Shown: positions 10,527 through 19,242 of the stretch, one piece after another | How positions within the stretch are numbered: the stretch's first letter is position 1 | Layout of the letters: each line of letters opens with the position of its first letter | Source of the DNA: Macrocystis pyrifera | Lineage: Eukaryota > Sar > Phaeophyceae > Laminariales > Laminariaceae | Assembly (NCBI GenBank): GCA_031763025.1 | Contig: JASSKH010000006.1 | Location: forward strand, 5,329,691 to 5,393,690 | DNA length: 64,000 nt | Direction: 5' to 3' | Made by a program: the position numbers and the translations under genes | Notes under the pieces: model-generated | The model's database searches: none | Told to the model about the DNA's origin: nothing | Seen by the model: only the letters and a program-made list of their open reading frames with translations

Positions 10527-12829
10527 GTATTTTTACCTACCTCCCCCTCTCTACTTATTTTATTGTTCGGCTGAACGCCGAGCCAAACGACGGCGGGTTT
10601 TGAAACCCCTGACGTCCACATGCATACATATGCACATACATAGCCACACGTTCATACACCCTCAGGGGTTGTTGTGCATTACCACGTACCCACATGTGTA
10701 AATATGCATCGTTCGTAACCTACTAACCAGCCCGAGTGGAGTTTTGAGATGGTTCTTAAGCCGCTATTTTTCAAGTGCATAAAAACATGCAGCGGAAGAC
10801 ATCTACGCGTAAGAAGAAAGAGGAAAGTTTGTTTTCAGGCTTGGGCTCTTCCGTCCGAGGTCAAGCGTGTTTTATGCTCGTTATGTTCTGTGACTTCACT
10901 GTGACGATGCCCCGAAATTCTTACGTTACGTAAATATCAGCCTGTCGTTCCCAGTGCTCCTTTTGCTATTAGTCACATACGGGTAGGTTATAGTACAGGG
11001 GTCCTCTATCGGCTGTAGTATGATGCAAATCGCGTGATATACAGTGACTTCCACTAAACGCATACCAGCAGCCGTCATTGCAAAGGAGCGTGATGGTGAC
11101 TACAGCAAGCGCCTAGTGTACTATTGATAGCACAATAGTACGGGCCCGCCAACACGACATGCCTTCGTAATCCGAGTGTAACCTGGGTAAGGCTCTAAAC
11201 CTTCTTGTGACACCATGTACCCTTTTGACCAACCTCGAGCGAAGTCTATTCGTTAAACCTTTAGTGTAGCATATAACTCACTGTTGCACAATATCGGTAT
11301 TTATCAAAAATAAATTGGTGTCCACCCAAACAGAAGAGTGGCGTTCTGACCAGGATGTGCAGGATGTGTCATGTCTTCTTCGTGGGCCCATACTACTTTA
11401 CATACCCAGTGCGTACACAATCATTACTTTTCCTTTTTGATTCCCACGCCACATTATAATTTCTACCGTTCCGCCCTGGACAATATTGTAATCCACGTTC
11501 GGAGTGTGATGTCAACATCATATCGAACGGGTACTATATTATTGGCCAGAGAGTGGCCAAAAGCCACAATAATGCTAGTAAAAGCCTTACGGATGCCGTT
11601 TGTAGCGAAAAGGAGCCTAATCCCGAGTAAAGCCCCCTCGTCAAACGCAAACTAAAAAATGCCCCGGGCATGGAGTGCTCGTTTCCTCGTTCATTGGTGT
11701 GGGGAGACGCCCCGGTCGGAGCTAGCAAGCCGTTTCGAGTGGGGGGAATGTAGCTGTTTCCGAAGTAGGCAAGGACGTGGTTGGCATAACAATTTTGGCA
11801 TCTAGGTGGGTACATGTGCTGCGCAACAGCAACACAGACAAAAAATAGTCGAGGACAGATGACCAAACATGTTTATAACGTACAACATTTCACATTGATT
11901 TGCTGGTATCATCGAACGACTTCGTTCTTTCATGTGTTGGGATTTCGTGCACATATATACATCAGCTCGTGTTGATGCTTACGCGATCAGAATGGGCTCG
12001 CTTACGGATGACCAGATAAGACACAGCACAGGTTACGTAGTATCGATGAGGCAAACGTTCAGTCATTGCTCTCAAGTATCAGCTCCAATATCAGTTCCCC
12101 CCCCCGCCACTGCTCCTGAGTCAAACGCCCACATCGTAATTTGGGCGCGAATCACCTGCGACCGCAACGCCCCGCCACTACGGTATTTCATGCACCAAAT
12201 CTACACTTGCCCCCCCAATGTGTGAGAGGCGTGCGTGTTTTCGTTTGCTTCTGCTTGTATCGCTCTAGGCGACCAAAATGCCCGAGATATATTTCCGGAA
12301 AACGACCCGGCCACGTAGTAAACGCCCCCGGGGTACTATTTTACGCGTGCACAGTCACAACGGCCCGGAGATCATTTACCAACAATACTACGGCAAATAT
12401 GCGCCACTAGTGTTTCTCCCTTCTGTAGAGTACTCGTACATATCTCAAACCAGCCGGCGGTAGTGATGGCCACTGATGCGAACCGATGGGATGCCTCTCT
12501 TGGCCACCAAATGTCTCCACCGTCCGGTCATCCTCTCGACCATCCGTCTGCTTCTTTTAACCGTCTCGTCTCTCATCAAATCCATCCCGCCGCTCATTTA
12601 GCGGTCTCGTGTCTTTTGACCCTCTCTTCTCCCACCCATCCCCCCAAACCATCCCATCTCTCACCCACCTCGTCTACGAGAGTATACCGTGAGAACACTT
12701 AGTCATACAGCAGTACTTGCAGAACGTTAACTGACTCTTCTAACGGATTTTAAAACCCATGCTTGAGTGAAGAATGCAATGCTTCGCGGGAGGGCTATCG
12801 CTAAGGCGCCGAGAAGAACAGAGGCTACG
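10527..12829. other. Non-coding, no gene recognised
   Basis: Shared with unit 2 (38,343-40,644) with scattered substitutions and short indels. Short open frames occur (for example 11,371-11,655 and 12,463-12,702), but they match no family known to me, and changes between copies do not favour any frame. Confidence 0.5.
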
Positions 12830-13240
12830 GCAGTAATCCACCACTTCAATAGGGTGACAGTCTTTCGACGATTCAAATTGGCGACAGCAAGTCATCACGT
12901 CTATTTGACGACAGTACATCAACACTTCAAGATGGTAGCAATACTTCTTTCGACACGTCGACATTGCGACAGAAACTCAACAATTCAACATGGCGACAGC
13001 ATTTCAATACACCAACACACGGCGGAAGTATGTCAACAACCCGACATTTGGCAGTATTTCATCGTGGTGACAGTACTTCAGCACATTGACATGGCTTGGT
13101 GACAGCAGTACAACACGTCGACGTGGCTTGATGACAGTACTTCGAAACTTCAACATGGTGACAGTACTTGAGCGCTTCAACATGGCGACAGTTTTTCAGC
13201 TTGCCGACATGGCGGCAGCAGCACTTTCGCACCGCCCACA
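12830..13240. repeat. Degenerate minisatellite, about 27 bp period
   Basis: Repeats of a unit like CTTCAACATGGYGACAGTA occur about every 27 bp, clearest at 13,140-13,240. Because 27 is a multiple of three, the minus strand reads as a 9-residue Cys/His repeat resembling HVEVSKYCH. Stop codons interrupt it and no gene is claimed. The unit 2 copy is at 40,645-41,035. Confidence 0.75.
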
Positions 13241-14504
13241 CTTCACCACCTCAACAGTAGTTCAACCTGAAAAAACACTTTCTTCACAAAATCGGATCGA
13301 TATACCATCATGCACAACAGATCGCGCCCAGAGTACATGCAGTAGGTCAGGGATGTATAGTCTGCCCCGAAATACACAGACCATAGAGTAGTGAATCTTC
13401 TCTTTCCGACGCGCGAACCATTTGCACTTCATCGTCACACCCCACCACCAGTTCAACATTCCGGAAGTTCAATAAGTCACCAGCCTAAAAGCGCTACTCG
13501 TACGGTACAATACTGCTGTACACACCCTATACTCTCCTGCTACTGCTCTGCTACTGCCACTACCGCTGCCACAGGTACGAGCGCTCTGGCGATCGGCTTC
13601 AAGCCCTCGTCAAACGCTCAACCAACATGACAGGCACGAAATATGTTTCGCTTACCCCCCCCCTTCCCCCCGCCATCACACTGCCCCCCCCCACACCTCT
13701 CCGTGGGCACTGAATTCCCACCGGAGCGAGAGAAAACAGCTTTCGATACTATGCACGAGTTTTGTTTCAAAGTCCAACCAATGAATACTCTCTGTAGAAG
13801 GTACAAAGTCCCAATAAGAGCACACGACAAACAACGAAATAAAAGTGTTTGTGGTGTGGATCGCAAGAAAGAGGCAACAACAGACTGACCGATCGACTGA
13901 CCGACCGACCGGAGTCTTCGTTTCATATTGAAGAGGCACACAGCGGTTGTCGATATTCTGTTGACGCTTAGTCTTATGTCGGAACGAACTCCGAGCATCG
14001 ACGATCAACGCCCCCCCCCCCCCTTCCCCAGCGAGGGCCTATCTACGGTTACGATTAGGGATAGGCACCGTCTCTCGTCTCTCGGCTCTTTCAGTGATAA
14101 TGAGGGACAATATATATATATTAACCTCGGATTGCGAATAGGCGCTACGCTTACCCGTGCCACCCTAGGACGGGTATTACATCATCTGCAAGCGAGGCAA
14201 GCAGCTTATATCGTACATCATCCTCGCTGGGAGTATAATGACCGTTTGGATGTGGTATTGCAGTCTACACCGGGATTGTATATCTGGTCGGAGCGGTATC
14301 CATTGAATTCCCGGCCAGAGTGGCGAACAATGCTGGTACACAGCCGTTACTTGTTTCCGTACAAATTCCGACCCTCCTCCTCCTCCCCCCCGCCCCCTCC
14401 CGCCCACACCCCATACGCCCCTACCCGCGGAAATATGATAGGAGATCGTTTGCTTGTGCTCGTCAAGGTCTCTTTTCGTTATACTGGTTGCAGTGTACCA
14501 GGCG
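13241..14504. other. Non-coding with C-rich tracts
   Basis: Contains runs of C at about 13,655-13,700 and 14,010-14,025. The longest plus-strand open frame (13,928-14,524) is interrupted by stops and shifted in unit 2, so it is not supported as a gene. Confidence 0.5.
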
Positions 14505-14615
14505 AGCGGTCAGTCAAGCTATGAAACCGCAGTCTCTTAGCATATTTGGCTCCCCGATATACGGGATATAGTTTAGGGGGTGTCAGTCAAGCCGTCATAT
14601 TTCTGTTTCCTATTA

Positions 14616-14720
14616 TTACGGGGGTACATAGTTAATAGGACCTATGGTGTACATAAAGACCTACATATTTACCTATTTTTACAAACAAAATTTGGTCCTA
14701 TTAACTATGGACCCCCGTAA
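14616..14720. mobile_element. 105 bp MITE with TA duplication (copy 1)
   Basis: The element starts TTACGGGGGTACATAGTTAA and ends with its inverted complement ...GGACCCCCGTAA. It is flanked by TA on both sides (14,614-14,615 and 14,721-14,722). The matching place in unit 2 (TA at 42,396-42,397) lacks the element and keeps a single TA. Length, inverted ends and TA duplication fit a Tc1/mariner-type (Stowaway-like) non-autonomous element. There is no coding capacity. Confidence 0.92.
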
Positions 14721-15045
14721 TAGTAGTATTCCTTGTCTGATTTCGTTGAGTTTGTGTGGTTTGTTCCTCATCGAGAGTACACGGCCTCTTTCACCTCTAT
14801 ACTGTTAATTGTAATCATTTGGTGCCAACTAAAACACCACCAAATCTATACACGCATGTTGGCGTCCATCGATACCCACTGCAGCCAGGCTGCATACTAC
14901 GGAGAGGTGTAAACATGAAGGTGCATTTGTTTTTGGAGCGTCAACCAACGGGCTGGATCCGCGGGTGGAACCCGTGGGTCGAGACAACTCGTCCCGTGGG
15001 TTGAGGTGAACTCGACCAGCGACATGAGATTCGAAAACCTACAGA

Positions 15046-15152
15046 CCCGGATCGGGTCGGGTCGGGTCACGAGGTTTCCAAAATCTTGTCGGTCGTCGGG
15101 TTGGCTCAGCAGACTCCGGCCCGACCCGACCCTTGAGGTTTGACCCGACCCA
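15046..15152. repeat. GGGTC pentamer repeats in inverted halves
   Basis: GGGTCGGGTC units lie on the left and GACCCGACCC units on the right, separated by about 60 bp, so the two arms can pair as a hairpin. The unit 2 equivalent (45,340-45,545) is longer. Confidence 0.8.
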
Positions 15153-15224
15153 TGAGCTGCCCTGGCATCTTGGGGCACGTCACGGCCTATTTGTTCCTTA
15201 ATATTATAGTTTTAGTGTGGGGGA

Positions 15225-15575
15225 AGGCCAGCCAAGTGGTCAAACCGCGGTCTTCTAACCTGTAGCATCTTTGTATACTAGTTGCCAAGTATACTAGTTA
15301 AAGTGCAGGGGTGCGTTCGGTCAAGCTGTCAAACCGCGGTCTTCCGACCTGTACCATTTTCGTACACTAGATATACTAGTAAAAGTGTAGAGGTGCGGTT
15401 AATCAAGCGGTCAAGCCACGATCTTCCGACCTGTAGCATCTGTGTGTACTAGTTTCAGTGTGGGGGATGGTCCGTCAAGCCGTCGAACCGCGGTGTTCTG
15501 ACCTGTAGCATCTTTAGATAGTGGGTTTAGTGCAGACGTGCGGTCCGTCAAGCGGTCATACCGCGGCCTATTAGT
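15225..15575. repeat. Degenerate satellite, 72-89 bp period
   Basis: A core like GTCAAACCGCGGTCTTCCGA followed by CCTGTAGCATC starts at 15,239, 15,328, 15,410, 15,482 and 15,555. Diverged copies lie at about 14,505-14,600, and an inverted fragment lies near 18,768. The unit 2 array is at 45,610-45,945. Confidence 0.8.
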
Positions 15576-15641
15576 GTTAGTACGGCGGGGGCATAGCAAT
15601 ACATACTAATACATGCTAATACATACTTAGTAGTATTACCT

Positions 15642-15717
15642 AGTAATCAGAGCCCGCAAAGGGCCCAAACACCATGTGTCCCTTTATGTTTACGCACGAT
15701 GTTTGGTTCCGATTGCT
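15642..15717. mobile_element. Small foldback element, about 76 bp
   Basis: Starts AGTAATCAGAGCC and ends GGTTCCGATTGCT, imperfect inverted ends. A related element lies at 15,979. No target duplication is visible. It may be a MITE fragment or just a repeat with a palindromic border. Also in unit 2 at 46,014-46,089. Confidence 0.5.
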
Positions 15718-15978
15718 AATTTTTCTTAGGATTAGTGTACAGTAGGGGGGCCGTCAGTCAAGGGGCACAAACCCGCAGGTTTCCCATCAATAGCATACAG
15801 GGGGGAGGGCACGATTCCGGAGAGCTCGATGTCACAGAAACGCCCATTCAAGCGACGCCAAATTGTTTGGTACGGACATGCTATTTACAAAACCTGTGCT
15901 ACAGTAGTATAGTATTCATTGCTGTTTAAGAGAAATTCCAGATTAGCGAAATACCTGGTAACTATCACAGAGGGCCAC

Positions 15979-16056
15979 AGTAATCAGAACCCACGATGGA
16001 CCCAAAACACCGCAGTGCCCCTCTATGTTTACACACCATAGTAGGTTCTGATTACT
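15979..16056. mobile_element. Small foldback element with 13 bp perfect inverted ends
   Basis: Starts AGTAATCAGAACC and ends GGTTCTGATTACT, which are exact reverse complements. The interior resembles 15,642-15,717. Its right arm continues into the 32 bp tandem repeat that follows. The unit 2 copy is at about 46,351-46,428. Confidence 0.55.
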
Positions 16057-16154
16057 CTGTTCACACACCATAGTAGGTCCTGATTATTCTGTTTACACAC
16101 CATACTAGGTGCTGATTACTCTGTTTGTACACCATGGTAGGTTATGATCACTCT
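16027..16154. repeat. Four tandem 32 bp units
   Basis: Units start at 16,027, 16,059, 16,091 and 16,123, each like GTTTACACACCATAGTAGGT plus TCTGATTACTCT. The first unit is the right arm of the foldback element at 15,979-16,056. The unit 2 copy is at about 46,398-46,526. Confidence 0.88.
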
Positions 16155-16534
16155 GTAATTCAGCAATTGGGATGGCGCACCGCTCTCTCAAGTCGCGGCC
16201 TTCATTGTACCAGAATTTTCCAACCAAGCTAAGGGACAACAACAAAACACGTGTAAATGTGAGCGCGGGTGCGGATCGATGGTATATTCCCAAGCTAAAG
16301 CTCAAGACAGGACTACAAAGAAAAAGAAAACGTAAGCAGATGGCACCGCAACGTACACACGCACGCACGCGGAATGATTGTTCACCTCCACGCCCATGAA
16401 CCCCGGGTGCGAGAGGATTTCTTTCAGGTCCTTGCGCCCCATGCCATCGTCTCTGAAGGCGCTGAACATGACGTATTTACCGCCCGGGGCAAGCACGCGT
16501 GCAGCTTCCCCCAGGAACTCCCTAGATAATGGCA

Positions 16535-16800
16535 ACGACGGTTGAGGGGGAGGGGGGTGAATGGTGATCGGTCATGCTGGGAGGAACGGGGTTAGTGAAG
16601 GTCAGTCATCTGGCGGGGGTGGGAGACGGTAACGAGGGTCGGTCGTCCGGCTGAGAGGGGGTTCGTCATCCGCGGGGAGCGCGATGGTGTGGTTGGTGTC
16701 GGTCATCCGTGGGAAGAGCGAGAGGGCTGTGATGGTCGGCCATCGAGCGGGACAATGGGATAATGGTTGTTGGACACCCCAGCTGGGGGGAGGGGGGGGC
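16535..16800. repeat. GGTCGGTCATC-type degenerate minisatellite
   Basis: G-rich units built around GGTCGGTCATC recur every 30-60 bp between methyltransferase exons b and c. It is followed by a G-rich then C-rich palindromic stretch (16,785-16,830). Also in unit 2 at about 46,910-47,160. Confidence 0.65.
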
Positions 16801-16842
16801 CAACTTCACCCCCCCCCCCCCCCTATCCCCCTATATGCTTCT

Positions 16843-16922
16843 TCTCGAAATAGGTGCGTGGTGAATGGTCAAATGACAACTAGTATAGTAAGCGGAAAAT
16901 GAGTACGCCCCACCCCCGCCCC
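16843..16922 (+). mobile_element. Truncated LINE 3' end with C-rich tail
   Basis: Reads TCTCGAAATAGGTGCGTGGT, then AATGGTCAAATGACAACTAG and ends AAATGAGTACGCCCC. A diverged relative of the full LINE terminus at 24,717. The same insertion is in unit 2 at 47,210-47,287, so it predates the duplication. Confidence 0.65.
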
Positions 16923-17319
16923 ATATCATATACCTCGTATCTACACAAAGGTTGGGTTGGTGTCCGTTGGCGACGACGCTGTATAGCACGCCTCTGACTG
17001 TGTGAGCTCGACAGCCAGGGTACCGGTTTATTTTGTTTCGGTCACTACGGCTGGCGGTCGAGTTAGATCCTTTTTGCGCGGGAAGAACCTCAACTCCGCA
17101 CAACGGGTATGATCGTGTCACGTAGTGTGGTATATAGTAAAGCACCCACGACGCAGTTACACAGTGAGCTCATTGCTGTCTCTGGAAGTGGCCACACCAG
17201 AAAATAAATCAAAGCATTAACGCTGTCATCTATATGCAAGAAAACCCGTCTGAAAAGCCGTTCTTGGTATAATGCAGCTCAACCTTCGTGCGACTCGCCC
17301 AACACCTCACGGCGCTTTG

Positions 17320-17369
17320 TGTATATAGCCATACGACTACGGCCATGCATGACAATGAGTATCCCCCCG
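17320..17369 (+). mobile_element. LINE-end remnant, second subfamily (type B)
   Basis: Contains CGACTACGGCCATGCATGAC, then AATGAGTATCCCCCC. It aligns base for base with the type A terminus around GTCAAA...ACTA.GGC and AATGAGTA before the C run, but carries GCCATGCATGAC instead of GCAAGCAAC. Also in unit 2 at 47,695-47,738. Confidence 0.55.
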
Positions 17370-17381
17370 CCGTTTTTGCTC

Positions 17382-17453
17382 CGCCTCGAAAGGGATACGT
17401 GGTCAATGGTCAAATGACTAAGGCAAGCACAACATGAGTACGCCCCCCCCCCC
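17382..17453 (+). mobile_element. Truncated LINE 3' end with poly(C) tail (type A)
   Basis: Reads CCTCGAAAGGGATACGTGGT, CAATGGTCAAATGACTAAGG, then CAAGCACAACATGAGTACG and a C11 tail. It directly follows the type B remnant. It is shared with unit 2 (47,753-47,819). Confidence 0.75.
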
Positions 17454-18023
17454 TATTAGTAGTTTTGCTTGCGTGCTCCCTTGCCGCCGTCAGTCCTTGA
17501 CCAAGTTTGCATTACTTTTCGCCGACACCCCCGCCAAAACCACCACCGCCAAAACCACCACCACTGCCACCGCCACCACAAGCACCACCACAACCCCCGT
17601 CACAGAAACGATGTATCCCGCAGCACAGACACACGTGGACCCTCGTACCTGGCCGCCTCCGTCCGCCCCTGAGGCACCTGCGTGACGCTGTCAAAGATCC
17701 CCTTGTCCACCGAGAGTTCAAAGCTTCTGTCTGGAAACTCCGCGTCTCGTGCGTCCGAGCGAACGAACTCGCGTTCCGGAAATCGCGACCTGAACAATCA
17801 TTGTGGAAACGTACACGCCAGCGCGGGTACTTTCGTTACTATTTTGCGTAGGTTCGACAAAGTAGTTGACACCTCAGACTACGTATAGTAACTGCTCGTC
17901 ACAATATACTTTCTGGTGACTTTTCCAGGAGGCCGGGGTTAGAGTTAGGGTTGTTCAGCCTTTACAATTCACATGACAATAACTCGTCATTATGTACATG
18001 TTTTCGAGGAATTGTCTAGGCGG

Positions 18024-18044
18024 TAGGGTTAGGGTTAGGGTTAG
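18024..18044 (+). repeat. Interstitial TTAGGG telomere-like repeats
   Basis: TAGGGTTAGGGTTAGGG, about 3.5 units, with further isolated GTTAGAGTTAGGGTT at 17,938. The unit 2 copy is shorter (48,390-48,407). Confidence 0.85.
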
Positions 18045-18192
18045 AATCCAATGTCCAGCATATTGTATCCATCGTGCCTAACCTTGGCAGAGGTCTAAAC
18101 AGCCCTCGAACGCAAACCAGAGCGGGGGGAAGGGGAAGAGAGTTGAGCGGGGAGGGCGGGGGGGGGGCACGATCGTGGGGGAAAGGGGGAGA

Positions 18193-18245
18193 GGGGGGGG
18201 GGGGAGTATACTCATTATCATGCATGGCCATAGTCGTATGACCTT
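18193..18245 (-). mobile_element. LINE-end remnant, type B, minus strand
   Basis: On the minus strand it reads GACTATGGCCATGCATGATA, then ATGAGTATACT followed by a run of C (G run 18,194-18,204 on plus). The unit 2 copy is at 48,565-48,615. Confidence 0.55.
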
Positions 18246-18474
18246 ATATTACCATAGACCGCATCCCTATAATGTTGGGAAGGGGGGATGGGGGGGAGGT
18301 TGGGCGTGGCGAGAGGAGGACGGGTGCAAGGGTGACGGTTGATGGGGGCATGGGGGGGGGAAAGCGATTGGGCGGGGCGGGTGGAGGGCGGGTGCAAGGG
18401 GGCCGGCTGAAGAGGTTGGTGTCAGACGTTCACACCCCCACGGGGGCAATACACGTACAAACTGTCTCGCTTCT

Positions 18475-18600
18475 TGAATACTACCACTACCACTACCATT
18501 ACTACAGTACTACTACTACTGCTGCTGCTGCTACTACTACTTCTACTACTACTACTACTGCTGCTACTACTACTACTTCTACTATTACTACTGCTACATA
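18475..18600. repeat. CTA/CTG trinucleotide microsatellite
   Basis: Mixed ACT, CTG and TCT triplets over about 125 bp. They produce false Leu-, Ser- or Thr-rich open frames in several phases. The unit 2 copy (48,850-48,980) is slightly longer. Confidence 0.92.
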
Positions 18601-19242
18601 TCATACTGCTGCTAGTCTATACCACTAGGTGTGTGTCTGGCACTATCTTTAGAACGGGGTACACCCTCAGCAACACAAACTGTACACTCCAACAGCACCG
18701 CAGCTGCCACTTATACCCCCACTACGGCAGTACAGCGATTCACAGCAAATACCCCTGGTCTGTAGGAGACCGCGGTTTGGCCCTTTGACTGACCACCCCT
18801 CCTACACTACACAAACGCTTGTACTGTATACCACGCATGAATGAAGGACTCGAAAAGTTTTTGATGGTCCCCGAAGAGATAGGCCTTGTACGGGCGTAGC
18901 ATCTTGTGCACTGTTAACAGCATATTTAATATTTCGGCTAACGGAACCCCTGTTGCGCCCAGAGAGACCGGTTTCCCATCTGCTATAGACTACCAGTGTA
19001 CGGGTATTAATACGAGTAGCATTCATAAACCATTCACAGCGCACCTCGCTGAAGTCCGTATTGACAAACGCGAAGCCGTGGTCTCTCTGAGAGGCCGCGC
19101 CTAGCTTAGATGACCTGCAGCCAGGGTGGAAAATCCGAGGAGGCGGAGAATTTCTGCCTCCGCTGGGCCTTCCGTTGGTCCTTACCGATGACGGTGGACG
19201 GGACGGTCTCGCGTAGACGCGCAACACCTGCGCCAGGACCAC

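Larger units (their letters stand above)
16386..19242 (-). pseudogene. METTL13/EEF1A-KMT-type methyltransferase, split exons, probably decayed
   Basis: Three exon-like segments read in order on the minus strand. Exon a (about 19,242-19,045) encodes AQVLRVYARP, then RIFHPGCRSSKLG and FVNTDFSE, matching the motif I region and the acidic SAM-binding step of METTL13-like enzymes; it ends at a GTGCGC donor. Exon b (17,789-17,678) encodes EFVRSDARDAEFPDRSFEL followed by VDKGIFDSV, the typical PD-SF-VDKG-DS block, between TTCAG and GTGCCT. Exon c (16,521-16,386) encodes FLGEAARVLAPGGKYVMFSA and HPGFMGVEV, between CTAG and GTGAAC. Family alignment implies about 15 residues missing between a and b and again between b and c, and reading phases do not join directly, so small exons are unfound or lost. 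The motif I glycine is Arg (GCR for GCG). Known members methylate elongation factor 1A. Activity here is doubtful. Confidence 0.6.

Noticed and set aside
12740..13260. CRISPR-like array
   Set aside because: Repeats are contiguous and degenerate with no unique spacers, in a eukaryotic context.
13928..14524. 198-residue plus-strand frame
   Set aside because: Unit 2 has a frameshift in the C run and an in-frame stop after RPEW. No family match.
18422..18628. Poly-Leu, poly-Ser and poly-Thr frames
   Set aside because: Translation of a CTA/CTG microsatellite in different phases.
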